Shown here: piece by piece, positions 1-13,410 of the stretch
How the letters are laid out: each line of letters starts with the position of its first letter
How positions within the stretch are numbered: position 1 is the first letter of the stretch
Source: Daucus carota subsp. sativus
Taxonomy: Eukaryota; Streptophyta; Magnoliopsida; Apiales; Apiaceae
Length of the DNA stretch: 64,000 nucleotides
Direction: 5' to 3'
Assembly: GCF_001625215.2 (NCBI RefSeq)
Contig: NC_030381.2
Location: forward strand, 46,188,689 to 46,252,688
Program-made: the position numbers and the translations under genes
The notes under the pieces: generated by a model
The model's input: only the letters and a program-made list of their open reading frames with translations
The model's database searches: none
What the model was told of the DNA's origin: nothing

Positions 1-409
1 TGGATGGAGTTCGGTAGTAATCGAAAAGTTTGACTTTTCTTGGGAGCATCTATCATTGTTAATTTGTATTATCAACGGCTCTCCCAACCCAAGCAGTATC
101 AGAGTAGCTTCTTCTTGTTCCTTCTTCTGCGAGCTGAGATTTCAGACCCATCCAAACACCAAAAATTCAACTTCAAAAACAAGAGATTATATTTCATTAT
201 TTTTTTTTTTAAAAAAGAAACAGTCGAGATTTGCTTGATTTTCTTCCGTGTTTACTCTAACTATATTCGTGTGAAATCCCCGAATATTCCATTCTACAGT
301 TGACTTTGCTCATCTTCTGCGTCTCCATTGTGTGTATAAGTAGAAGCAGTGCCTGGACATTACACTTCATCACTTACATGTTTGTTGTTTCATAGTTCAT
401 AATACTAGA
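1..409 (+). promoter_or_regulatory. Upstream region and leader of the purple acid phosphatase gene
   Basis: No gene is visible here. A TATA-like TATAAG lies at 335-340, about 70 bases before the start codon at 410, a reasonable distance for a short leader. The small reading frames in this stretch resemble no protein I know. Promoter assignment is inference from position. Confidence 0.4.
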
Positions 410-597
410 ATGTCTCGTTTTCTGGGACTTGTCTTATTTCTTCTCAACGTAGCAGACTTGTGCAATGGAGGAGTTACCAGTAGTTTTGTAAGGAAAGTGG
501 AGAAAACAATAGATATGCCTCTTGACAGTGATGTTTTCGAGGTTCCTCCTGGCTACAATGCTCCTCAACAGGTCTCTCTCTCTCTCTCTCTCCCCCT

Positions 598-632
<35 letters not shown>

Positions 633-3175
633 CCTCTCTCCCTCTGAATGTAATAATAATTAAGGCCAGTTTCCATGATATATGAATTGGGATTGTTTAT
701 CAACACATAAGCATCACTCTGTATCACACTTCTTGTTCAAATTGTTTTTAAATAAATTAATCTTTATCCAATTCCAGCTGTTAACTAAGGCCTTGATCTT
801 TTGAATTCTAATTTGTAATTTTATTGTTTTCAAGGTACATATTACACAAGGAGATGATGTAGGGATGGGAGTGATTGTTTCGTGGGTCACAATGGAAGAA
901 CCCGGCTCTAACACACTTCTTTATTGGATTGCAAACACTAAACTGATCCGAAAGGCCCGAGCCAAGATTACTACCTATAAATTCTACAATTATACTTCTG
1001 GTTACATACATCATTGCACTATTAATGATTTAGAGGTAATTTTTATATATGTTGTTTAGATTCTTTTAAGTAGCATTTTTCTACTTGTTACTCAAATGTT
1101 TATTACCTGTAAAGCTGATGAGATTATCTTTTGTGATGGATGTAATTTATTCCCATTGTTTTGGCAGCCTGATACCAAGTATTATTATGAGGTTGGGCTT
1201 GGACATTCACCAAGAACCTTCTGGTTTGTTACTCCTCCTGCAGTTGGACCCGATGTTCCTTACACCTTTGGCCTCATTGGTGAGCGTCTCTTCTTATCTG
1301 CTGTTACATAGTAGGTGCTGCTGATAGGATAAATGAATACGTTTGGTTCACTTTATTCAGTTTCCAAGCATGAAATTAGAGAAACTAGATACAGAGAACT
1401 CTAACGTAGTTATGTAGTTGAAATAATTGTGCTGGTTGTGATGTGTACGAATTACAGTGCATTATTACTCACTTCCATTATAATTTTGTTCTAGGTGATC
1501 TTGGTCAGAGTTACGATTCGAATGTGACACTCACCCACTATGAACAAAATCCAACAAAGGGAAAGACTGTGTTGTTCGTTGGGGATCTCTCCTATGCAGA
1601 TCAATACCCTGATCATGACAACCGAAGATGGGATACGTGGGGAAGGTTTGTCGAGAGGAGTGCTGCATATCAACCTTGGATATGGACTGCTGGGAATCAC
1701 GAGATAGATTTTGTCCCTGAAATCGTAAGGATAAAATTTTTATTTGCTTGATATTTTCTCTATTGTAGTCTGTAGTGTAGATGAGTCTAGTATCTTTAAC
1801 AAGTTTTCGAGAATAGGTTGTCTTTAATGGAAGCTGCCAGGGCTATATCACTGCCCCTGACCATATAATTAACTGCACTCTACTCTGTCTAATCATCTTA
1901 CAAATAACCAAGACATGAGCGCGGTCAAACATATGCATAACTTATGATTCTTCAGGTCACTATTGAAATACATAATGTGACTGTCTTCAATTCTTCCTTG
2001 CAGGGTGAAACTAAGCCCTTCAAGCCTTATACTCATCGCTATCATACCCCTTATAGAAGATCAAACAGCACTGCTCCCTTTTGGTACTCGATCAAGAGAG
2101 CTTCAGCATATATCATTGTGTTGTCCTCTTATTCCGCATATGGTAATGAGTACATCCAATTTAAGTTTCACTATTCTGAATCATATTAGCAAGCATGCAC
2201 ATATTTCCATTTTTTCTGAATTGCTTATGTAACATTCCTTATGCTTGAAGATATTGATTGCTTTAGTCTAAATGAGAAACACTCCCCGAAATCATTGCTA
2301 AGGATTGCAGTAGTTGAGAAGGCGTGTCAAAATTGCCATAACAAACATGCTCTATGTCATTTTCTTGTTTTGAATAACAGGTAATTGAAGTCTCCTGTTA
2401 TTGATTGATATATTTTTTCAGGAAAGTACACACCTCAATTTAAATGGCTTGAGAAGGAGCTACCAAAAGTCAACAGAAGTGAGACCCCATGGTTGATTGT
2501 TCTTATGCATGCCCCCTGGTATAATAGCTACAATTATCACTACATGGAAGGTGAAACAATGAGAGTGATGTATGAGCCATGGTTTGTCCAATATAAAGTT
2601 GATCTTGTGTTTGCTGGTCATGTTCATGCCTATGAGCGATCAGTAAGTTCATGTTCCCACTACTCGTGTTCCAAAGTAAATTGTTCTAGTTTGACTTCTA
2701 TATGTGTTCGTAATAATCCCGAGCTTCCAAGCATGTTATAGTTATAGATAAGGAATTACACTAACAGCTTGCTTTCTGCAGGAACGTGTATCGAACATAG
2801 CATATAACATTGTAAACGGAATTTGCAGTCCTATAAGTGACCAATCTGCACCAGTATACATAACAATTGGCGATGGTGGAAATCTTGAAGGATTAGCAAC
2901 CAAGTAAGATAACAAACACTTTACAAGTATGTCTTCAGTACATTTCTAGATAAATACTAATATTCAGTTCTTTTGTTTGATCCAGTATGACGGACCCACA
3001 ACCAAAGTACTCAGCTTTCCGCGAGGCCAGCTTTGGCCACGCGACTCTTGATATCAAGAACCGAACCCATGCTTACTATGCTTGGCATAGGAATCAGGAT
3101 GGATATGCAGTGGAAGCTGACAGAATGTGGTTTTCTAACAGGTACTGGCATCAGGGTGAGGATTCAACAACCTAG
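410..3175 (+). CDS. Purple acid phosphatase, PAP10/PAP12-like, 8 exons
   Basis: Secreted dinuclear metallophosphoesterase that releases phosphate from organic esters in the apoplast or vacuole. Exons read by eye: 410-571, 835-1035, 1168-1279, 1495-1724, 2004-2142, 2422-2642, 2782-2903, 2986-3175. They sum to 1377 nt (458 aa), normal for the ~55 kDa plant class, and every junction is GT-AG and in frame. The N-terminus is a hydrophobic signal peptide (about residues 1-20). All five metal-ligand blocks are present: GDLG (~159-162), GDLSY (~188-192), GNHE (~225-228), VLMH (H~310) and GHVH (~346-349). N-glycosylation sequons such as NYT, NVT and NRT are visible. The text around the [17 protein letters not shown] block is closest, from memory, to Arabidopsis PAP10/PAP12; I cannot tell which is orthologous. 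PAP10/12 relatives are phosphate-starvation-induced, but I did not identify a PHR1 site. Confidence 0.95.
572..645 (+). repeat. CT-rich microsatellite at the start of PAP intron 1
   Basis: About 74 bases of CT dinucleotides broken by short C runs, beginning directly at the donor GT of intron 1 (exon ends CAACAG at 571). The repeat therefore forms the donor context itself (G|GTCTCTCT). A long polypyrimidine tract this close to a donor is unusual and likely length-polymorphic. Confidence 0.9.
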
Positions 3176-5009
3176 CCGCAAAGAAACAGACCTGTTTCAC
3201 AAAAATTGATACACGGGTAAGCCGTAAAATTCAGGTCTTTTAGTTCACCTCCCGTGGGATTGCTATTCATTTGATTAGACTTGAGCAATTCAAGTGTATA
3301 CCCTCCCTTGCAGATCACTGAGCAAAGAGGTTTTTCAGTATTGTATTGTCGAATTATATTGCTTGTAAAGAAATGCACTTGGACAATGCTGCTAAAGAAT
3401 TTATATTTTATATTTCACAGTTATGCAACTTGATTGCATTTTACATATACAAATGCATAATTGTAATTCAGTCTCAGAAATCATGAATAATTCATTGTAG
3501 TTCACTTGGATTTTTTGGCATCTCACATCGATTAATACCAATTTGCTTAGGTTTGGTCAATATGCATCTAATTATGGACTTAGAATGTCATAAATAGTAT
3601 CAGAGTTATACGGCTGGAATTGGAAGTGCAACGAAATTGTCCTGATTTTATAAGTTTGATTATGGCTCGATGACGTTGATCAGGATGTCATCAATTACAG
3701 AAAGAGTATATGTGATTTATAGTGGATTTGACAGAGAGTGTTTGAAACATCTCACGTCGATTATATAAAAAATATTTGTGATCTTTATAAAGAGAAGTAA
3801 ACAACTGATTTATATCAATTTGCTAGCATTCTTAGATCAACATGCGATGGACTCGACCGGAAGTGCAAAGAAACCGTTTGGCTTTCGTAAGTTTAACTAT
3901 GTCCTCAACAAGTACAAATAACAGTGTACCCCAAGGTTTACAACATGTGAATACTTACGTCCTCGAAAAGTACAAATAACAATGTACTCCAAGATTTACT
4001 AGAGGTGAATCCAAAAGAGTTTGACATTTTCAGGCAAAAGGATTCCGCAAATACATGTTGGGATCGACAGGCAGAAAGATTCCACAAATACATGGGATCG
4101 ACAACTTTATTGCTAGCACTAAACATTCAAGTAAGATCATATTATTAATAAGTGTGTACAAATTCAAAAACAAACATAATCCGCCTCAAACGGAAGTGCA
4201 AAGAAACTGCAAGGCTTTTGGAAGTTTGATTATGTCTTCGACAAGTACAAATAACAGTGTACTCCAAGATTTATGACGGGTGAATCCAAAAGAGTTTGAC
4301 ATTTTCAGGCAAAAGAATTGTGCAAATACATGTTGGGATCGACAATTTTATCGCTAACGCTAAACATTCAAGCAAGATCATTAATAAGTGTGTTCAAAAA
4401 CAGACATTTAAGAATATGATGACGATGATGTGTGTTTGATTTGATAAAATTTGTATAAGATGGTAATATGACATTTGGACCTACATGCAACGATTGACGG
4501 CGACGGGTAGAGATCCCCTCTCAAAACCCTCCTGCCTTTATAAAATAAACGAAAAAGTGTGAATAGCAGGAAAAGTTGCAAAACCAACCACTACTGATGG
4601 GATTTAGCAAAAGTAAACTTTAAAATGTTCAACATCTCAAAGCCAATATACTCAACTTTGGACTATTGTACGACCTGTTTTTAAACATTCTCTACTTTGA
4701 ATCATTTCTCAAATCTTAGCGCTTTCTCAAGCAAAAGCCTGCTAATACTTTGATGCCAGCAGGGAGAAATAACTCAATTAACTAGATTCCCAAGGTTGCA
4801 TATAACAAGAAATAAAATTTCAAGGAAATTGTTCTGGAATACCAACAAGTTCAAGATATTATTAGGTGCTCTGGTAGGAGATAAGTTGAACAGAGTTATG
4901 TCAAAAGGCACTATTGGAGAAAAGCCCAGTTCCTAATTTTCACTAGTTATCATTCAAGGAAGGCTCTTCACAAACAAAATTCTTTGACATGTTTCGGTCC
5001 TTTCAGCAT
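3176..5009. other. Convergent intergenic region between PAP and DRD1-like genes
   Basis: Holds the 3' ends of two genes that face each other and no recognisable coding sequence. The part from about 3.6 to 4.4 kb is a degenerate repeat array, listed separately. The rest (4400-5009) is AT-rich; I see nothing in it beyond the 3' UTR of the minus-strand gene. Confidence 0.6.
3596..4400. repeat. Degenerate long-period tandem repeat
   Basis: Blocks recur in the same order. A block with GGAAGTGCAA-GAAA then AAGTTT-A-TATG occurs near 3620, 3857 and 4190. A block with ACAAGTACAAATAACAGTGTAC occurs near 3909, 3970 and 4240. A block with GTGAATCCAAAAGAGTTTGAC then CAAATACATGTTGGGATCGACA occurs near 4006 and 4280. 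The clearest period is roughly 280-335 bases, with indels between copies. No open frame is kept across copies. It may be old satellite-like DNA or the tail of a decayed element. Confidence 0.75.
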
Positions 5010-8000
5010 TTACCTGAAAAAATAAGCAACAAAATGTGTTAAGACATTAAATTGCAAAGTCAACAATAACAGTAGGCAAGGAAAATATTATACCTTCTGT
5101 AAAGAGAGACGACATCTTGATTCAACCATGGAGTTTGCAGAAACTCGTCACCACAATCTTGAACATCTGCATTCTCCAGCTGGAGATCTTGTGGACCACA
5201 GCTTTCGTTCCATTCAAACCATAACTTCGAGATAGACTCCTTCCTGAAGCTGGTGTTGTGGTCTTCCTCCTCAGGTGAATCAGCAGCCACAAGACGATAT
5301 GTGTACACCTTTCTAGTTTGACCAGGTCGGAATGCACGACCTATTGCTTGACGAGTAACAGAGGGGTTCAAATGTACATCCAGTATAATTATCCGTGAGG
5401 CCCCAACAAGTGAAATTCCTTCACCGCAAGCTTTGATTGATCCAAAGAACACTTTCGCATCAGGTGAACTGTTAAAAAGATCAACAAGTATCTCTCTTTC
5501 ACGAACTTCACTATTTGTCTGACCAGTTATCACGAATATCTCCTTCCCTGGACTCCATCCTTTAGCCTTTACTGTTAGTCTCTCCAAAAACTTCAATGGC
5601 GGAAGGTACTGACTGAACACAAGGAGCTTCTCACCACTTGATTCACACAAGCGAAGCATATTAAGATAAAACTTTGCTTTGACTCCTTCTCTCACATCCA
5701 AATTCTCCAGCACTTTATCAACTTTTGATTGATCAACTCCATCTTTGTCTTCAGGAGCCCTAGGAATAGACTTCAACTCAGGGTGCACATATAGGGCACT
5801 ACCACCAGAGCTGATTTTGAATTTCCCTTTTAACTCCTTTACAGTCACGAGTTCACGTTTTTGTCGAGAGCTGAGGTTTAAAAAAACTGTGAAGTCGAAT
5901 AGTCCAGGTAATTCATCAAGAAAATCTCCCTTGTAATAGTGAAGAACCTTGCAAGTCATCTCCCTCAACTCTTGTATGATGAGTGCCCTTCGCTTGAGGT
6001 TGTCATCTTTCACGAGACATTGCTCCACCAAATCGTAGAATTCATTATCACCTTTCTTAAACATGTTCCCTCTCTTGGAGCTTGACACTCTGCTCAGGAT
6101 CCGCTTTTTAATTTTCTTGGAGGTTTCCATGCGTAAAAACTTTGGCCGTACAAGATTCAAAATATTGAAAACCTCTTTCACATGATTCTGGTACAATGTG
6201 CCAGAAAGAACAACTTTTCGAGGTGTTTTAACTTTTTCGAGAGCTGCCAGCATGGCAGTTTCTTCATTTCTTGGCGTATGACCTTCATCCAATATAAGAA
6301 GTGTAGGAAGACTCAATAGGATCTCTTGACATTCGGTTGTGGTCTTGCTGGTATCATCATCTCTTACTATGGAAGAGAACTGCTGATATCCTAAGAATAA
6401 GATACTCCGTTCGCCTCTCCATTGTTTTAGAATTTTCAGCTGCTCAAACCTACTGTCTGCTTTTACAGAGTAAAAGTCGAGAAGGGGGATGACGTCAACT
6501 TGCCATAACAAGAACTCTTTCTTCCAAATTTGCATGATACCTTTTGGTAGTATGATAAGTGGTCTTGCAGAAGGAAATTTTGCCATAAAACTCTGTATAA
6601 AACTGATGATCATAAAAGTTTTACCAGATCCAGGAGCATGGGCCAAGATACACCCCCCTGGATTCTCCGTTACCAGATTCCGCACCAGAAAATTAAAGCC
6701 CTCAATTTGATGAGGTCTCATTTTTTTGCTGTGCCTTGGATGTGCAAAGAGTTCAGTTGCAGTAAAGTCTTCTTCAGGCAATCCAACAGGAAAATCTTCT
6801 GAAATCTCGCCGTCTTTGCCATTTCGACCTTCATACCAGTAGGTTCTAGTATTCTTTGTGTTCTATACAACAAAAGAAAGACCAGCACATTAGCGAAGCT
6901 TTTAAAGAATGAAGCTGGCATATCTTAGTAAGATAAAAATAGTAACTCTGGAGCCTTAATTTGTCAAAGGCACAAAGACAGTAGAACCTATATGATTTAA
7001 ATTGGTGTTTAATAAGAGGATTTGCTAGTCAACATATATCTTAGCAGCTAGATGAAGCACTCAAACAAAATTATTAATCATAAGCTAGCCAGAGACTCAA
7101 TCCAGACCAACGCAGAGTGGTCACATATGTAAATGATATGAAGCATGCATAAGCCAGCGAATACATAACTAGTAAATGCCCAATTCTACTGGAATCAGAA
7201 GCACGAATGGTGTACAAATAGAACAGCAATGTGTGTGAGTATAACATCTCAGCAAACACCAATAAAGAAAAGAGCTTTGTAGCACAAACTATTACTTCAT
7301 CTCTGTTATCACAGACAGATATGAATCCGCATAAATAATATTATTTCATAGAGTTTAGCATATTTCAGCTGAGCAACTTCAAAAGATAATCTACAACACT
7401 AGATAGATATAGAAATAACTAACAGCGATTCAGTATAAGATCATAAGAGATTTATAGAGTGTCTTTTTTGGTGAAAGATATACCTACACAACCTAATCTA
7501 TATATATACTGCACTATTAAATCTGAAACAGAGACAATTCTTAAGGGACTTTTAAAAGATAGTTTTTTAAATTAAAAACATAGGTTTTTTAATACTCAGT
7601 AGGATTCTCTTAGAATTACAACCAATTCTTTATAATTGTTCAGATGCTGAAAGAATTAAAAATCCATTATTTACAATAAAACTAATTATTATTATCGTAT
7701 TACTTTTTTGTATGTCGGTTTTATTTTAAAATTCTAATACAGATTTGTAATATATATAACTTCAACAAATATAAATCATCTAACTGCCACATGATGAAAC
7801 TAATTCTATTGTTTTTTAATATTTAGGCCCATCCGTCGCACGGGGCTCTATTGTGGTTGTATTATATTTGGAAAAGTCTAACCATTTGCTAGCAAACTAC
7901 AACAAACTTATGTAGACAAAAGACATGCTATTGCCAGTAGTGAACTAATTATATCCACCAGTCCCAGATCCCCGGATTGTGAGCAAAAAACCTCAAGCAA

Positions 8001-11000
8001 ATGTGCAGTTCCAATGGTTTGGTCTGTAGATATAAGTTCGTTTTGTATCATCCCTAACAACCATAATCATGCAGCCTCTATAAGCTAAAATGCACTTCAT
8101 TACAAATCCTGAATCTAATTAGTACACAAAAAGAATATTGTACAAATTTGGGCACATATGAAACTGGTTTAGAACTTCAAAAAGTTTGGCTTACCTTAAT
8201 CACAAGAAACCCTTTTCTGATGATATTAGTTTATCCAATTATGTCATGATTTTGATAGCTGCACAGCTTAGGTTCATACAGCTTTTAATTTTTATCATGA
8301 ACCATATGTTCATTGCTCAGAATCTCCATGGTCTACACTATTTACTCAAGAAAATCAGTAGAGATGTTAAAGAATGAAACGGATCCACATCAAACATATG
8401 ATACTACCAAATCCATAAATGCAGCAAACAATTGTCTGCCTTACACATAGGACAAGCAAAGTTTCAGAATACTTGCAGCACACAGAAAGACTCTTGCCTA
8501 TACAAATATACAACTATTGCACACAATCTAAATGATGACAATGTACAAGTTCAAACAAGAAAACCCATACCTTTGCATATTGGTATTCGATAATGGTCTC
8601 TATTTTTTTCTGAATGACGCCACAAATACGACATACGTAGCCAATATCATCTTTTAAGATAAAAGAATGCTCACAATCATCTTCATCATCTTCGTCATCT
8701 TCACCATTATTAAAAGATGGACTCACAGGAGCTTCCTAAAGACATGAGAAGCTTCAGTTGATATACAGAACTCAGGAATAGACGAAAATGCAGAAGTGTT
8801 CAAGGTAGTTACATGCAACTTTCAAATTAATGATTATAAGCAGTAACTAACAGAGGAAAATCATGAAAGTGGAGTAACACGTTTTACTCCTAATTCTTTT
8901 GAAACCCGAGTTGATCTGGTTGTCAAAAGTAGGATTTCTATTGGTTAAGACACAGATCTTTGATGGACTGCGATAGATCTTGCTTTGCCATGACAAGCAA
9001 GCTTGTTGCAAATATGAAACCACTAGCTTTCGAAATTCAAGGTTCAGTAGAGGTATATAACTTTAAGGTTTCTAATTACAGACACACTAGCTCTGACTTG
9101 ATAAGGACAATATAATTAGAATCATACTACACAATATCGTACAGATGGGCATCCATATTATTACTAGATATGTATACAAAAATCAGCAAGTACATAAACC
9201 AGGGGGTGGTGGTTATAGGCTTATAGCCGTAACGGTCATGCTGCTTCTTCATGTGCCAACTTCCTTATGACACCCATCAAAATAAAATGATTTCACTTTT
9301 CCTTGATTCTTCATCTTCCCCTACTTTATTAGACATAAGACAGCAATTAAGAGATAGAGCTTTGACAACATTGATGTTTCTACAGCATACACAGTTTCTG
9401 ACCTCCTATGCACCTATGCAAAGAGTCCTGTTTCTATAATACTACTGGTAAATTTTATAAATGACAAGAAAGCAAAGGTTTGTGAATATGACCGATAGAC
9501 ATAGCCTAACAATTAAAATATGTGTAAAGACGCCGTCCTCTAGTATTGGTTAACTGTTAAAGAGGATATGCATAATTGCCACACATTGGTGGTTTATGGT
9601 ATAGAAAGAAAGTTAACTGTTAACAGTGGATGACCCTTGAGTTTTGTTCTAGCAGTGTTGAAATAAAGGTGTGTGTTCACATTTCAGAATAATTATCACA
9701 ATAATCTCTCATCACTCGTGTCCAAAAAAGTCAAATTTACTATCTGCAACTGCAAGTACTAAAAGGTGCAAGAATATGAACTTGGACATTAGAGTGTTTG
9801 TGCTGTTTGTTTTAAATAAAAAATTGAAGTGGTACTTTTATACAAAATAACTATGTACAAATAAATATTTTATAAACCTTAAATTACATGCAGAATTCGA
9901 AACAAGTTATACTTTTAAGGCGGAGGGAATGTTCCTTTTGTGGTGAATCAGTCAGATTTCCCATTTTCAGTTATTATTATATTCTAGAATTACTACCAGG
10001 ACTTCAGAGAAATTAAAGACTATTGTTTGCGAATGTTTCTGAGAATTTTTTTAAAAAAAACAAAAAAATGTTTTCAGATAAATAGATAATATCCCCATTT
10101 CAGTTTACTATTCAATTACAATAAATTAGACTAATGTATGTGCCTTTATTAAGTGTATTCCACTCAATTACAACTGAAAAAGAAAAGGTGTATGCAAAGT
10201 CAATGACTATTGCAATCATTAGCAACATACTAATAAAAAAAATCACAACATTAAAGGATGGAATAAAGGTATGTCTATTGGAGATTAAAAGATGACATAA
10301 CAGCGAATTTTCAGTTACTATGAAATCTGACTGGATATGTAACATATTTTACCTTGGAAGATTCTAAGGCAAATGTCATCTCCGTCCAGATATTAGCTAG
10401 GCCATCACAACTTTCATCATATTGTTCGTCCTCAGACTCATCTTCCACCCCGACATATTCCCCTTTATCATTCCTGACTTCAGGTTCTATAGCCATGCTT
10501 CCATTATCTACCCATGTTTGGCTCTGAGGATACTCAATTTTCTATACAATTACAAACAACATACATAGCAGTTAGCACAAAAATAATTTGAGACAAGGAC
10601 ACGTGAATAGTTTTATGAGAAGACACGAAAGAAAGGGCTTTTTCAGTCGTGAACAATTACGAGTGTTGACAGTCATACAACATTTACACAGTACTGTCCC
10701 AACTGATTCTTTACACTTTCCTTTTTGGGATGTCCTTTTCAATTCTTTACATTTCAAAACTTACCCAAATTAATAAAATTTTATAATGTAAAAATTAAGC
10801 ATATCCACTACTTTCCTCCACTATACTCGCTTTATACATTAAATATCAATGGATGGATCCCGCCACTTTACCCAACCCATTTGTAAAAAAATGGAAGGGA
10901 CAGAGAAAGCATTAATAATACTCATATAAAAAGATAAAATACTAGTATTATAATACAAACATGATGTGCCCTTAAAAGAAGAAACGCAAACCAATTTGGG

Positions 11001-13410
11001 TAAATATTTTGTGTGACGCAACTATCTAGATGGATCGGTTCAATTGTTCAGACACAGAACCAAAAAAGGTACAACTTGCAAGGCTGAAGTGCTGAAAAGG
11101 GATCCTGTTTACTATTTTCGACCAGGAAGTGAACAATTCTTATCGCATATGTTTTTGTAAGTTGCAGTCAAGGTAAATCATTTCCAACACACTAATATGC
11201 CTGATTATTGACTCAAAAAATTTCTTATGCTAATCTTGCTTTAAGAATTTCGCTTTAAATATTTCCCTATGACATACATGTAGGAGCTTTATATACGACT
11301 TTATCGTATATGAATATAAACTTGATAGTCTACAATAATCTTCAGCCTAGTAAACCTCACGTCTGGTACAGGTTTTACTTGTTCTAGTTGTGGAATCCCA
11401 ATATCCCATAATACAAGAATAGGAATCAAATTCTCTTCTTCCTATTGTTGAAATAGGTAGTGCTCTTTCAGACCGAACTTAAACTTTACTACAGTAGAGA
11501 GCTTCTTTATACATGTTCACTTGTATACTGATTGCATTTTAATACAATGATGGAGGAAAAGAATAGCATTTTCTGCCAAATAACTTAAACAGGTTCTTAG
11601 CTTATACAGTATATACTGCTAATAAAATAAAGCAAATACTTGCAATTCAAATATGTGATATTATGCTGCTAACAGTAGGCTATTATTGATTTCTGTAGAA
11701 ATGTTTGATGCACAGGAAAAAGGTAGCAGTCACTTAAACTGAATTACTGTATCATTTAACACAGTAGTAAGCATGCATATGTGAGTGAGCCACTTCAAGT
11801 ATTTTGCTTATTGCATGCTGTTTTACTGCAAATGATCTTTGATTAGACTTTCAAGTGAAAGGATAGACAAACTACCACTGGATCCAATATAAGAGGTCCA
11901 CTAGCTGGCATCGGCAAGAGAACACCCTGGTATTGCCGCGAAGAGCTCTGTTCTACAGGTTCATCATCATCCGAATCGATAATCAGAACAGGTGCTTGTC
12001 TCATTCCCCGGGGATCACAATCATCATCCAAGTTAACAAACATAGCCGGTTGATTCGTAGCTTCGTTGATAGAGCTTTTATCGTGGCTCCTGAGTAGACG
12101 AAGATCGGGATTCATCGCATACTTTGGCTTTAAAAAATCCATACCTCGTTCAAAAAGTTTTTTAATATCTTCTGTCACGCTTCCGTATTTCCCTGACTCC
12201 AAATCTTGCAGATAATCAGCTTCTCGGTATTCAACAAAACTGTTGGCTTTTGAAGGGTAAGAATAACCTCTGTCTTCGTTAATTCTCATCCTCTTCCTCC
12301 CTGTTGAATAGAAATCTGCGAAAAGCATTGACACGTATAAATTTTACAAGAGAATATAATATGCATGAAAGCATGTAATTTATCAGAGTAATTTATCTAT
12401 TTTGAGGTTCTATTAGCAGGAGGCATTCCTGACTTAAGAACATATTGATTTCAATTTTCTAGATGTGATACTTCAGAATACATTGAAGTTTTTGGGTTTA
12501 ATAATAAAAACTGAAGGAAGAAACCTTAGAAGGAAGAGTTGATGAACTTAATGATAAGTTCACTAAAATTGATCTTCTCCCAAACAATATAAGCAAATTA
12601 TAATTGCACTACTAATGTCAAATTATGTGTTCATTAAAGAATTTTACGTATAGGCAGACATGAATAGGCAAGGAACGCTATCCTTGGAAAGCACGAAAAT
12701 TCCTTGCTAAAATGTTTACGCAGTGAGAGTTAAAACCCAGAAAGCTTACTCTGTATCACCTTGCGACATTTTTAACATATAATTCGAAAAAAACATCCAC
12801 CACAAGCTGAGAGGCACAGTTCAATCGTAAGACGCTTGCATGTATGCATTCTCAAGAGGTTTATAGTTCAATTGAAAAATGAAACCCAATGACTTTATCA
12901 ACTAAACTGTTTCACGATTCAGAGCTTATTCTTTTCCTTAACATCAACAATGTGGGTGCCATAAAAGCAATTACCAATTAGACCTTGGAGCTTATCATTC
13001 TTCTCCTTTTTAGATCAATTCGGAGAGTCAACGTTACAAGGAAAACCCCCAACATGTCTTTTATCCCTTTTTCCCTCATTCAATATCTTAATTATACCTA
13101 CTGTTATTTAACGACTTTATCTCTTTCACACATTTAACAAAATAACAATAATAGCATGTAAAGGCTTAAACATAAACAAGGCTCCTGCAAAAAAAAAAAA
13201 ACCAACAAAAACTGTAACTTTATTTCCTCATTCACAAAAACAGACACAAAAGAACAACAATAACACGAGTAATCACACTGCAAATTCTGAATGCACATAC
13301 ACAACATATACACTATACATACATATGAATACATGTAAATTACCAGATCGAGGAGAAATCGCGGTTGGGATTCCCAAGGCATTCTGCAAACGCTGTGCAG
13401 CTGACTCCAT
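5010..13410 (-). CDS. DRD1: DRD1/CHR35-like SNF2 chromatin remodeller, 6 exons
   Basis: Plant-specific SNF2 ATPase of the DRD1/CLSY group. DRD1 in Arabidopsis acts in the nucleus in the DDR complex, which helps RNA polymerase V in RNA-directed DNA methylation. Exons (minus strand, by eye): 13410-13344, 12315-11876, 10541-10353, 8735-8571, 6862-5094, and a 4-nt end at 5013-5010. They total 2634 nt (877 aa), close to the known DRD1 size and much shorter than CLSY proteins. Visible blocks: an acidic N-terminal half; a Cys block CEH...CRICG (exon 4) typical of DRD1; Walker A APGSGKT (~363-368); DEGHTPRN as the DEAH box (~478); and C-terminal helicase motif [11 protein letters not shown]. The terminal exon adds only G+TAA; if intron 5 is retained the frame runs on to 5060. 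Introns 3 and 4 (1.6 and 1.7 kb) are AT-rich with no recognisable genes. A paralogue such as CHR34 is the main alternative. Confidence 0.9.

Noticed and set aside
434..727. 97-codon minus-strand frame with Arg-Glu repeats
   Set aside because: It is the reverse reading of the CT microsatellite in PAP intron 1.
7800..7860. Second Helitron-like end, minus strand (CCCCGTGCGACGGATGGG hairpin)
   Set aside because: The bases after the hairpin give CTAA followed by A, not the expected CTRR then T, so at best it is a decayed remnant in DRD1 intron 4.
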